This document shows, one piece after another, positions 15,420 through 23,559 of a DNA stretch of 26,805 nucleotides. Every line of letters starts with the position of its first letter. Position 1 is the stretch's first letter. Made by a program: the position numbers and the translations under genes. The DNA comes from Pseudomonadota bacterium (GTDB lineage Bacteria > Myxococcota_A > Polyangia > Polyangiales > Polyangiaceae): contig JAEYYX010000012.1 of the NCBI GenBank assembly GCA_023428245.1, forward strand, positions 1 through 26,805. The letters are read 5' to 3'. The notes under the pieces were generated by a model that saw nothing but the letters and a program-made list of their open reading frames with translations, ran no database searches and had not been told where the DNA came from.

Positions 15420-15838
15420 TCGTGCAGCCGCCGGGGAGGCGAACTCTCCCGACCGTTCGGAGGAGGCGAACCACGCAAGAACGCAGACGGCAATCCAGCC
15501 TCTCCCTACCCGCCGCCCGTCGAGCCGGAGATCGTTCTGCCGAACAATCGAGGGACGCTCGCTCATCGGAGACGTCGGACTCGAGTTCAAACTCCCGCTC
15601 GAGCTCACCCTCGATGTCGCCGGCTTCGCCGGGGCGTTCTTCGATCTTTGGGACGTCGAAACGCTCGATGACCTCGACGACCAACCGAGCGGACCACGGC
15701 TCTTACGTAGCGCTCACACTCGGGGTCTTGAACGCCGGTTTGCGCAAGGACTCGACCGACCTTGATTGCACAAGAGGAGCCTGTGAAGAGAACCTCGTCG
15801 GCCCCGCGACAATCCCGACGCTCGGCATTGCTGGAAGC
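15420..15838 (-). pseudogene. Probable decayed, frameshifted gene remnant
   Basis: On the minus strand one frame reads SSCAIKVGRVLAQTGVQDPE then CERYVRAVVRS (15838 to about 15688). The next frame continues VVEVIERFDVPKIEERPGE then AGDIEGELEREFELESDV (about 15684-15570). Both have G/C-ending codons and good amino-acid composition. Joining them needs a single-base shift near 15684-15690. A TAG lies upstream in the first frame, and beyond about 15570 the composition degrades. I do not recognise the family. The alternative is chance open frames in a 520-base gap. Apart from the aroA hairpin I see nothing else in this gap. Confidence 0.3.
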
Positions 15839-15850
15839 CTATGAGAACGT

Positions 15851-17662
15851 TCACCCATCCCTCGTCTCGGCAGACCAGGCTCTCGCTTCAATGCGCTCCA
15901 CGCGCTCCTTGATCCCGAGGAGCATCTTTCGGTCCATGGCGAAGCCCACCGGTTCGAGCAGGAGCGGGCCTTGGGCGAGTCGCGTCTGCAAGTCGGAAGA
16001 ACACGCGGTCCGGAAGCGGCTGATGAGGCGGCTCCTTGTGGGGCCGACGGGTTCAACCCAAAAGAGCCAACTCGCGGCCGCCCAGGGTCGACCTTCTTTT
16101 TTCGCGGCTTCGTCCGGCCCCCCAAATGCGAGCAGCGCTCGTCCCGGCTCCACGCGCACGATCTGCAAAGGCGGCGCCTTCGGATGCAAGATCAGACCGT
16201 CGCCCTCCGAAAGCGCCCACTCCGGGTGAATCGCCTCGGCGTTTCGCAAATGGCAGCCGGCGAGATTCTCGAGCCATTGGTAGCTGTAAAATCCCGCCCG
16301 ATCCGCGCCCAATTGAGCCACCCAGGGCCAAACTCGATCCGTTGGCGCATCGATCTCGATTCCGTGAGTCCATGACCAGTCGGGCTCAACGATGAGCTCG
16401 TCTCCTGGATAGTCGCGCTCGAGCTCCTTTTCGCTCAGCCCGTAACGGTTGCGGCGAGCTCTGAGAAAGGGAGTGAAAAAGGAGAGAGCGATGAGCCCAA
16501 TCCCCCCGAGTCCCTCCGCGAGATCTTTCGCCGTATCCCGAAAGAGCCGCCCTTCCACGCGCGCCGCGAGATTGTGAAGCTGGGCGCCCTGCATGAAAGA
16601 GTGAATCGGCCGAATCCAGAGGAGATGGAGAGCTTCCGACTCGGAGAACTGGGCGCGAGCGCGCACATGGAGACGCGTTTCGTTCGCGCTCAGCGGCTCG
16701 AGCACAAACGCCCAAGTCATCTGCCAATATTTGAGCGGACGATCGGCGAAGAACGGGAGCTGTGTCTTCGCCTCTGTGTCGAAGAGGCCTCCGAGCACGA
16801 GATATCGGTCGGGCTCAAACTCTAACACTTCGAAACCATCATCGCCGTCAGGTGTCGCTTTTAACACTTGACCGATAGCGAGCTCCTGCCACTCGGGATG
16901 AATCTCTCGGGCGCTCTCGATCCCGCCATTGTCGACGGCATCGACCGAATAAAATCCCGCTCGTGAGCACCCCATCTGGACCAGCCAGGGCCAAATGTGC
17001 TTTGGCGCCGCGCGAATCGTGATGCTCTCGGTGAGCTGACCTCGAGCTTCCTCGAGGAGATGATCTCCGGGAAGACCACGGGTCTCCTCGTGGGCGTCAG
17101 GCCCGCCAAAACGGCGACGGAGGCCGCGCAGCAGATTGCGCCGAATGAAATGGGATCCGGGACCGATCAGCCGAAAGTAGCGACGAAACTTCTCCCACGA
17201 CTCCTCATCGGTCGCGTCGACTCGCAGCTCGAGGCTGAGCAGGCTCCCGAGCTCTCCCCGCGTTTCGACCCGCAGCTCCCAGGCCACCTTGATCCAGCCA
17301 GGATCATCGAAAGTCGCGAACTCGGTCGGCCCGTCGACATGGCGAAAAGAAATGTCGAGCTGCCACACCTTCCCAATCGCTCCCACGCTCACCGAGCGGT
17401 TTGGCTCTTCGGTGAGGAGCTGGAACCCCGGAGTCTCCGGAGTTGAATGAAAATCGTCGAGACGAAGTTCGAGCTTCTGACTCGGCTTCGCGCTCAGTCG
17501 ACTCGGCAAGGTTCGGACGGCGAACAGCGCCCGAACCAAAGGCGACTCTCCCAGATCGCCGTGCCGCACGAACTGCCATACGTCTTCCGGGGGCGCGGCG
17601 AGTTCGACTGAACTCACTTCGAGAAGCCGTGGAGTCGAAATGAGATCGTCGATGTTCCCCAT
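15851..17662 (-). CDS. Three-domain SRPBCC (START-like) protein with a central hydrophobic helix
   Basis: The 603-residue protein appears to be three SRPBCC domains in a row. Domain 1 (about 12-185) starts VSSVELAAPPEDVWQFVRHG. Domain 2 (about 208-375) has ITIRAAPKHIWPWLVQMG then CSRAGFYSVDAVDN and IHPEWQ. Domain 3 (about 430-595) has IEIDAPTDRVWPWVAQLGA, DRAGFYSYQWLEN and IHPEW. Domains 2 and 3 share the WPWxxQxGxxRAGFYS signature and are clearly related. Between them GGIGLIALSFFTPFLRARR (about 386-404) could be a membrane segment or a buried helix. SRPBCC folds bind hydrophobic ligands in a deep cavity, so lipid or polyketide handling is possible, but no function can be assigned. No signal peptide is seen. 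Confidence 0.78.
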   Translation of the reverse strand: MGNIDDLISTPRLLEVSSVELAAPPEDVWQFVRHGDLGESPLVRALFAVRTLPSRLSAKPSQKLELRLDDFHSTPETPGFQLLTEEPNRSVSVGAIGKVWQLDISFRHVDGPTEFATFDDPGWIKVAWELRVETRGELGSLLSLELRVDATDEESWEKFRRYFRLIGPGSHFIRRNLLRGLRRRFGGPDAHEETRGLPGDHLLEEARGQLTESITIRAAPKHIWPWLVQMGCSRAGFYSVDAVDNGGIESAREIHPEWQELAIGQVLKATPDGDDGFEVLEFEPDRYLVLGGLFDTEAKTQLPFFADRPLKYWQMTWAFVLEPLSANETRLHVRARAQFSESEALHLLWIRPIHSFMQGAQLHNLAARVEGRLFRDTAKDLAEGLGGIGLIALSFFTPFLRARRNRYGLSEKELERDYPGDELIVEPDWSWTHGIEIDAPTDRVWPWVAQLGADRAGFYSYQWLENLAGCHLRNAEAIHPEWALSEGDGLILHPKAPPLQIVRVEPGRALLAFGGPDEAAKKEGRPWAAASWLFWVEPVGPTRSRLISRFRTACSSDLQTRLAQGPLLLEPVGFAMDRKMLLGIKERVERIEARAWSAETRDG

Positions 17663-17735
17663 GCGGCCAGAGTAGCAAGGGCCGCGCCACGGCCGAATCG
17701 GCCGCTACCAAGTTCTGGGCGCTCATAACCGGCAA

Positions 17736-17775
17736 AACTTGCGCTCCGCCCGGTGCAGGCCCGCGCCCGGAGCGC
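17736..17775 (-). terminator. Candidate intrinsic terminator after the GH43 gene
   Basis: GCGCTCCG (17741-17748) and CGGAGCGC (17768-17775) are perfect 8-base inverted repeats around a 19-base loop that itself is GC-rich. Read on the minus strand, the stem is followed by AAGTTTTGCC. It lies 54 bases after the GH43 stop and before the SRPBCC gene, so it could separate the two. Confidence 0.4.
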
Positions 17776-17829
17776 GCGAGAGAACGGTCGAACGACTCGC
17801 GCCCGCCCGCTCTCTATCTCTATGCCCTT

Positions 17830-19536
17830 TCAGCGCGCCGCACGACGACGCCGAGACACGAGCCATGCGCTCGCGGCGGCGAGCAGCGCCATCGACGCTC
17901 CGCCCCGTGAGTGGCCCGGGCCAACATGGCAAGAGCATCCGTCCGCTGCCGGTGGCACCTCTTCACCGCCAGGTTGTCCCCCCGTCGCGACCGAGCCGCC
18001 CGCCCCGACAATGACGGCTCCCCCTGTGCCTGCGCCGCCGCTCGCCGACACGCCGCCGGTGGCCGCGAGAGCGCCTCCAGCACTGGCCCCGCCCGCCACC
18101 TGAGCCGCACCGCCGCTCGCGTCCACCGCGCCGCCAGAGCCCGGAGCCGCGCCACTGCCGTCGGTTCCACCCGCGCCCGGAGCGCCTCCGCTCCCGTCAC
18201 CGGGCATGGTCACGCCGGTGAACTTCCACCAGTTGAACTTGAAGAGATCGCCTGCGCCGCCCTTAAAGACGAGGAAGAGATCATGAACGCCTTCGCCGCC
18301 GCTGACCTCGCAGGTCTTCGTCTCCCAGGAAGAAGCCCCCGACACATCACACTCTCCGAGCAAAGGACCGGTCTGGCTGTCGATGTGGAGCTCGATGCGC
18401 GCATCGCCCGCTGAAGAGGAGACGCGCGCCTCGAAAGAAACGACACCGCCCAAGAAGTCGACGTTGCGAACCTTGATGTAGTCGTCACTACTGATGGCGC
18501 GGACGTTCATGCCCCCACCTTCGTCCATGCAGCGCTCGGTCTTGAGCCCTGAGGAATAGGCGATCGTCTCCGCCTCCACGCGCTCGAAGGGGTTCAGAGT
18601 CTCGATCGGCTCGGGGCCCGCCTTGGTCGGCTGGATCTTCGGGATGGTCCCGTCTTGTCCGTAGGTGAACTCCTCCACGCAAACCGAGCGTCGGAAGTCA
18701 TTTCCCCCGGGCAATCCACCATTATGATAGAAAAAGTAGGAGTGCCCCTTGTAGTCGACGACCCCCGCGTGGTTCGTGAATGTATCAACGGGGTCCATGA
18801 TGTCGCCGCGCTGGGTCCAGGGACCCGTCGGGCTATTGCTCGTGGCGTAAGTGATCTTCTCTCTTCCGGAGGTCGCGGCGTAGATCAGGTAATAAAGAGA
18901 TCCGCGCTTGGTGAGCCAAGGGCCCTCCGTGAAGCCCGGCATGTCGACGTTCGTGATCGGCCCCGAGGTGCTGATCATGTTTTCGTTCAGCTTCACGTAG
19001 CGCAGCGTGCCATTGCCCCAGTACATGTAGGCCTGACCGTCATCGTCGATGAACACTGTCGGATCGATGTTCCCGGAGCCTTGGGCCGCGAGGTGCGTAC
19101 CGAGCGGGTCGGTGAACGGCCCTTCGACCTTGTCTGAAACACCGACGCCGATGCGCGCTCCCGTGTTGTTGTTGAGCGGAACGTAGAGATAGAACTTGCC
19201 GTTCCGGTAGATTCCCTGCGGCGCCCAGGCGTTGTCCGTGGACCAGCTGAACGTATCGAGGCTCGCGGGAGATCCGAGATCGGTCCAGTTCACCATGTCC
19301 TCTGTCACGTAGAGGTGCCAGTCGTTCATGGTGTAGAAGTTATTGACCGTGTTGTCCTCGTCGTGGGACGTGTAAACGTAGAGCTTTCCCTCGTGGACCA
19401 TCGGCGCCGGATCGGCGGTGTAGCTGGTCTGAACGATCGGATTGTCCGCATAGGCCGGACGCGGCGTGAGCGCGATCATCCCGACAGTAAGCCCACCTGT
19501 GAGCAGATGATTTTTTGAGCTCTTGTACGTTAGCAT
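17830..19536 (-). CDS. Secreted GH43 glycoside hydrolase with CBM6 and MYXO-CTERM anchor
   Basis: The 568-residue protein starts with a signal peptide ending PAYA-DNP (about residue 30). The GH43 five-bladed propeller spans about 35-300: Asp42 in TADPAPMV (base), Asp158 in NIDPTVF (pKa modulator) and Glu204 in TEGPWL (acid). Family members cleave arabinan or xylan side chains. A CBM6-like beta-sandwich follows (about 316-441: FERVEAETIAYSSGL ... LFKFNWWKFTGV). Residues 445-524 are a Gly/Ala/Ser linker. The end has DGCSC (532-536), a hydrophobic helix (MALLAAASAWLV) and RRRRAAR, the MYXO-CTERM sorting signal, so the enzyme is probably displayed on the cell surface. AGAGGA before the ATG at 19536 favours it over the upstream start at 19611. 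Confidence 0.9.
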   Translation of the reverse strand: MLTYKSSKNHLLTGGLTVGMIALTPRPAYADNPIVQTSYTADPAPMVHEGKLYVYTSHDEDNTVNNFYTMNDWHLYVTEDMVNWTDLGSPASLDTFSWSTDNAWAPQGIYRNGKFYLYVPLNNNTGARIGVGVSDKVEGPFTDPLGTHLAAQGSGNIDPTVFIDDDGQAYMYWGNGTLRYVKLNENMISTSGPITNVDMPGFTEGPWLTKRGSLYYLIYAATSGREKITYATSNSPTGPWTQRGDIMDPVDTFTNHAGVVDYKGHSYFFYHNGGLPGGNDFRRSVCVEEFTYGQDGTIPKIQPTKAGPEPIETLNPFERVEAETIAYSSGLKTERCMDEGGGMNVRAISSDDYIKVRNVDFLGGVVSFEARVSSSAGDARIELHIDSQTGPLLGECDVSGASSWETKTCEVSGGEGVHDLFLVFKGGAGDLFKFNWWKFTGVTMPGDGSGGAPGAGGTDGSGAAPGSGGAVDASGGAAQVAGGASAGGALAATGGVSASGGAGTGGAVIVGAGGSVATGGQPGGEEVPPAADGCSCHVGPGHSRGGASMALLAAASAWLVSRRRRAAR

Positions 19537-19940
19537 CTCGATCCTCTTCGATTCGACGTGCGGGCTGGTCACTTTCCCGTACAAAGCACCCCGCGCGGCT
19601 GTGCTTGCCACGCCGCTTCGAGCGACGTCAAAGCCCCCTCGAGCTCTCTCCGAGGTGTCCGCTCAGCCGACGCGCCTCATCGGGAAGACCCACCCGCCAG
19701 AAATCCGCCGAAAACTGAGCGCTCGCTAGGCTCCGGTCTATTGGCTGCAATCGTCCACAGGCGGGAGGTGAAAACTTTCCCCTGCTACTTTTCCTGCATT
19801 CGCCACCCTCAGCGCGACCGCTCCCTCGGCTCAGCTGGGCACGCCCGCGGCAGAGCCAGGTGGGCGCCCGCGGCAGACCCAGGTGGGCGCCCTCGGCAGA
19901 GCCAGGTGGGCACGCCCTCGGCAGAGCAAAGCTCGGCCCC
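19537..19940. other. Intergenic region upstream of the GH43 gene
   Basis: These 404 bases hold the GH43 promoter on the minus strand and a four-copy tandem repeat at the right end. Short plus-strand frames cross it, but none has convincing coding character. No tRNA-like or riboswitch-like structure was recognised. Confidence 0.4.
19832..19927. repeat. Four-copy tandem repeat, 23/25 bases per unit
   Basis: Units at 19832-19856, 19857-19879, 19880-19902 and 19903-19927 follow CAG-G/C-TGGGC-(AC or nothing)-GCCC-G/T-CGGCAGAGC. The outer units carry two extra bases (AC) and are 25 long; the inner two are 23. The inner units contain the palindrome GGGCGCCC, so the array can fold into stems. It starts 14 bases beyond the end of the methyltransferase gene and may affect its 3' end or GH43 transcription. 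Confidence 0.8.
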
Positions 19941-20543
19941 TCAGCCTACCTTCCGCCAGATGAGCGTGAAGTTATTCGCGGGCATCAAGACTCGCTCTTC
20001 CAGAGCGAAACCGTGATTCTGTGCGATGGGTATCAGAGCTTTGATATCGCGAACGCCCCATTCAGGATTTCGTGAGCGCAGCGACTCGTCGAAGAGGCGG
20101 TTCGAGTCGGAGATGTGCTGACCGCCTTCCAAGTAAGGGCCGTACGTGATGAGAGGCGCGCCCTCTCGGAGGATCGCGCTGGCGCCACGAAAGAGGCCGA
20201 TCGTTACGGCAAACGGACTGATGTGGATCATGTTCGCGTTGTAGACAGCGTCCACCGGTCCAACGGGCCACGGGAACTCGCTCGCGTCGAGGCGGATCGC
20301 TTCGCGCAAGTTCGCCAAGCCAACGTGGGCGCGCCGGGCCGCTAGGTTTCCGAGATGTTCGTCCGTCACGTCACTCGGCTGAAAAGTGAGGTTCGGTAAG
20401 GCGGCCGCGAAGTGAGCGATATGTTGTCCCGTCGCAGAGGCGACTTCGAGGACAGTTCCGCTCGCCGGGAGTACGCGCCGAAGCACATCGAGAATGGGTC
20501 CTTTGTTGCGCTCGGGGGCCGGCCAATCGACAAGCTCACTCAT
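19941..20543 (-). CDS. DUF938-family SAM-dependent methyltransferase (METTL26-like)
   Basis: The 200-residue protein matches the DUF938/UPF0585 family. PAPERNKGPILDVLRRVLP (about 9-27) is the family N-terminus. VLEVASATGQHIAHFAAALP (31-50) is the SAM-binding motif I, and LTFQPSDVTDEHLGNLAA follows with the motif II Asp. VYNANMIHISPF (about 102-113) is the family signature, and TYGPYLEGGQHISDSNRLFD is also typical. The substrate is not known for bacterial members. GAAGGGGGC lies just ahead of the ATG at 20543. Its frame starts 77 bases after the last kelch gene on the same strand and could be cotranscribed with that array, though no functional link is apparent. Confidence 0.9.
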   Translation of the reverse strand: MSELVDWPAPERNKGPILDVLRRVLPASGTVLEVASATGQHIAHFAAALPNLTFQPSDVTDEHLGNLAARRAHVGLANLREAIRLDASEFPWPVGPVDAVYNANMIHISPFAVTIGLFRGASAILREGAPLITYGPYLEGGQHISDSNRLFDESLRSRNPEWGVRDIKALIPIAQNHGFALEERVLMPANNFTLIWRKVG

Positions 20544-20620
20544 GCCCCCTTCATGGCACAGGCTGCCGCCTCACGTCACTCCGGGTCCTGGCGACGCGCG
20601 GCGCGGGAGCTCATCCAAGC

Positions 20621-21847
20621 TCACTCCCTCAAGTCCAAGAACCAAACTGCGTCGCTCTCCGACTCACCTACGTAGACGTCGATGACGGTCAAAAAACTGC
20701 CGGCACCCAGAAGCTTCCCCTGAGAAGGCGGCCGGCCTTTCGCTGCCAACTCATCCCAGCGGCCCGTCTTCGGATCGAATCGCGCGCCGCTCGCGCAGCG
20801 ACCTAAGAACACGAGCTTCTCATCGACCACCGCCCCCTGCATCGGATCGGCCCAAACGGGCACTTCGACTTCGCTCCAAGCTCCTTCGTTCAAATCGTAA
20901 CGAAACAGGCGCCGCGAAAGCTCACCACTCGGGGTCTTTCCGCCGTAGAGATAAACGCTCGAGCCCACCGTCAGGAGCTTGGCCTCGATGCGGAGCGGCG
21001 GAAGGACATTGTCCACCTCGAACTCTCTTCACACCATCGCGTCCACATCGAAGATCGCTCCCCAGTTCTCGCGCCGATCCGGCGTCATGCCCCAGACGAA
21101 CAGCCCCGCTTCGGTCCAGAGCGACGCCGGCGAAGGTCCTCCGTCGCCCCAGAGGTAGTGACCAGGCTCCCGCGCCGGCGGGATCTCCGTCCATTCGAGC
21201 AACCTGGGATCAAAAAGCGCACCATCGTAATGATAGACCATCGGATCATCAGCATCGACCGTGGGAATGCTGTCGGGACTCACCTCCTCCGAGCCGCCCC
21301 AAATGATGAACTGCTCACCGGCCGCATGGACATGCGTGAAGTATTTCTTCAGCGCGGAGGGCGCCTCATAGCTGGACCACTTCAGTGTGGCGCGGTCGAT
21401 CAACTCGACGGTCCTCACGGTGGGCAGTGGCGGGCTTTCTCTCCATCCCAAATCAAAGACAAATGCCTCCGAAATAGCGCGCAGCCCCGGGTGACTCAGA
21501 AAAGTCTCCCGCACAAATGAAGTCGAGCTCCACACTGCCTCATGCGGTTCGAGGACCCACAATGAGCACGTGTAGCAATAACTATCGAGCAGGATGAAAT
21601 CCCGACCATCGCTTAGGCCCTTCTTGCCCGGAATGAACGCGTCCTTCCCCGGCAGCTCAACATAGCTCCAAGTCCCCGCTCCCACGTCGACATCAGAGCA
21701 CTGTAGCGTCGTCTCTTTCTCCCCCGAACAGGCCAGGAGCGCAGGCAAGAGCAGACTCACGCATGACCCCCGGCCTGAGAAGCGAAAATGGCGCTTCAAC
21801 CCACGAATGGATCGCAGCCAAGAGAAACCATTCACATTGCCCTTCAC
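20621..21847 (-). pseudogene. Third kelch-type lipoprotein copy, interrupted by an in-frame TGA
   Basis: Two adjacent frames (21029-21847 and 20621-21016) are one gene: 409 codons in a single phase, broken only by TGA at 21029-21031. The sisters at 24089 and 22388 have TGG (Trp) at that codon (DTMAWRELEV and DTLTWKELEV; here DAMV-stop-REFEV). The start is probably GTG 21847, which overlaps the preceding fragment's TGA as GTGA. A long n-region then leads to SLLLPALLACSG, a good lipobox. The first half is far more diverged from the sisters than the second, where kelch blades such as VYLYGGKTPSGELSRRLFRY are nearly identical. It may be a dead gene, be read through, or make a half-length lipoprotein. 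A GTG re-start right after the stop is possible. Confidence 0.75.
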
Positions 21848-22323
21848 GTCGGCTCGCGATCCTCCACGCAACAACCATCGTGACACATCCAATAATGATG
21901 GGGCCTCGGAGTTCCGCAATCCACAAGGTCATTGCAGCGAAGCTGAGTTGTGCCGGGGCAAAAGGAACCCCCGTCAGCGGGCACTTTGAGGACACTCACA
22001 GGCAGACCACACGTGTAGGGCAACATACCATTCTTTTCCGGGTCTATTGGGTCGGCGATGTTTGTAAATCGACCAGCTCTCGCCCCCCTATGAAAATGCG
22101 CATTTGCAACGAGCTGCGTTTGAACAGGAACCCTGTCAGCAGGGGCCTCTACCAAATCGCAAGTGAATCGTTGGTCGACTTGATAGACGCCCACGCCCAG
22201 GTTTTGGAGTCTCGAGAGGGCGTTGTACTCGTGGGCTGACGTCGGGGTATCAAAAACATACGTATCACATGCTCCTGATGGGGAAGTGCAATAGCCGCCA
22301 GCATCTCGTCTTTTCACGAACAA
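21844..22323 (-). pseudogene. 5'-truncated copy of the HENWH protease-like protein (copy 3)
   Basis: The 159-codon frame matches the full 382-residue protein at 25264-26412 from its residue 236 to the end: SAHEYNALSRLQNLGVG, RFTCDLVEAPADRVPVQTQL, TTQLRCNDLVDCG, HHYWMCHDGCCVEDREPT. It lacks the signal peptide and the HENWH motif. The only start is TTG with no ribosome site, so it is probably a relic. The frame has no stops or shifts and keeps the cysteines. Its C-terminal end is closest to the full-length protein, while its first half is nearly identical to copy 2, so it is a mosaic. It overlaps the next kelch start as GTGA. Confidence 0.7.
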
Positions 22324-22387
22324 GCCAGGGTCGAGAGAAACTTTTCAAAACATCCGCCGCCCTCGCGAAGCCTCTCCGGAGCCGGAT

Positions 22388-23557
22388 TCACTCCCTCAAG
22401 TCCAAGAACCAAACCTCCTCACTCAGATGGTGACCGAACTGAACGTCCAAAGCCAAAAGGAACCTGCTGGTGCCCCAAAGTGCCCCGAACGACTGCGGAC
22501 GGCCTCGCCAAGCGAGCTCATCCCAGCTCCCTGTCTTCGGGTCGAATCGCGCGCCGCTCGCGCAGCGACCTAGGAATACGAGCTTCTCGTCGACCACCGC
22601 CCCGTGCGAAGGATCCGCCCATGCGGGCACCTTGAGCTCGGTCCAGACGTCTTCGCTGAGAGCATACTGAAACAGTCTCCGCGATGGCTCTCCACTCGGC
22701 GTTTTCCCCCCGTACAAATAGACGCTCGAACCCACTGTCAGGAGCTTCGCCTCGATGCGAAGCGGCGGAAGGACGTTGTCCACTTCGAGCTCCTTCCAGG
22801 TCAGCGTGTCCACGTCGAAGATCGCGCCCCAGTTCCCCCGCCGATCCGGCGTCATGCCCCAAACAAAGAGACCCGCTTCGGTCCCGAGCGACGCCGGCGA
22901 AGGTCCTCCGTCGCCCCAGAGGTAGTGACCAGGCTCCCGAGCCGGCGGGATCTCCGTCCATTCAAGAGTCTCGGGATCGAGGAGGAGCCCCTCGTAAAGA
23001 AACGCCATCGGCGTGTCAGGCTCCTCACCGAGTCCCCCGCCTGCCTCCGCCCGGACCACTCCACCCCAAAGCCCGAACGCAGAGCCGGTCGAGAAACTTC
23101 GAGCCAAGCGGGGACGGAAGCTTTCCGGCTTCTCGACGACAGCCCATTCGTTCGAACCCCGCTTCAAAACGGCGCTGGGACCGCCAAGACGCGCTAGGCC
23201 GTCCTCGTGCCGCGAAAGTATACCAGGACTAAATAGGTACTCATCATTGGATGATATCTCCCTGTCCAGTAGTTCGATCGAACTTGTGGTTTCTATCGTA
23301 TTCCACGTCAGAGCATCAAGATCGAGCTCTGCAATCATGGGAGTATAGACTGCCCCCTGAACCAGAATGAGAGCTTCAGCGTCCCGCACGACCGGATCGG
23401 GCTCGTAGAAGACATCCGGCCGCAGGACATGCTTCCATTCGCCGATAGGAGCGCTCGGCTCCCGACAGGCAAGCTCGGGGCCCTCACCTTCGTCTGTGCA
23501 CGAAAGGGACAGGATCCCGGCGCTCATGAACTGGAATACGAACCCTAGCCTGCGCAT
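22388..23557 (-). CDS. Kelch-type beta-propeller lipoprotein, copy 2
   Basis: The 389-residue protein starts MRRLGFVFQFMSAGILSLSC; LSLSC is a lipobox, so it should be lipid-anchored in an outer or inner membrane. Kelch-like blades follow: LGGPSAVLKRGSNEWAVVEK, FGLWGG...YEGLLLDPETLEWTEIPP, FVWGMTPDRRGNWGAIFDV, VYLYGGKTPSGEPSRRLFQY and LGRCASGARFDPKTGSWDEL. Kelch propellers usually bind proteins or sugars. The middle block is almost identical to copy 1, while the N-terminal ~160 and last ~35 residues differ. Its ATG lies two bases after the stop of the truncated protease fragment (TGAGTATG), so coupling to that fragment would be needed unless it has its own start site. The stop is at 22388. Confidence 0.82.
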   Translation of the reverse strand: MRRLGFVFQFMSAGILSLSCTDEGEGPELACREPSAPIGEWKHVLRPDVFYEPDPVVRDAEALILVQGAVYTPMIAELDLDALTWNTIETTSSIELLDREISSNDEYLFSPGILSRHEDGLARLGGPSAVLKRGSNEWAVVEKPESFRPRLARSFSTGSAFGLWGGVVRAEAGGGLGEEPDTPMAFLYEGLLLDPETLEWTEIPPAREPGHYLWGDGGPSPASLGTEAGLFVWGMTPDRRGNWGAIFDVDTLTWKELEVDNVLPPLRIEAKLLTVGSSVYLYGGKTPSGEPSRRLFQYALSEDVWTELKVPAWADPSHGAVVDEKLVFLGRCASGARFDPKTGSWDELAWRGRPQSFGALWGTSRFLLALDVQFGHHLSEEVWFLDLRE

Positions 23558-23559
23558 AC

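Larger units (their letters stand above)
20621..22323 (-). repeat. Copy 3 of the ~1.7 kb tandem duplication
   Basis: This unit is a truncated protease-like fragment plus a kelch gene, in the same order as copies 1 and 2. It lacks the 64-base flank that follows the other two kelch genes, so the left border of the array lies at or near the kelch stop at 20621. Its kelch first half is the most diverged of the three. Confidence 0.75.

Noticed and set aside
19832..19927. Possible CRISPR array
   Set aside because: The units are directly adjacent with no spacers, and only four imperfect copies exist.
21029..21031. Selenocysteine codon in the third kelch gene
   Set aside because: Sister genes have Trp rather than Cys here, and I see no selenocysteine-insertion hairpin just after the TGA.
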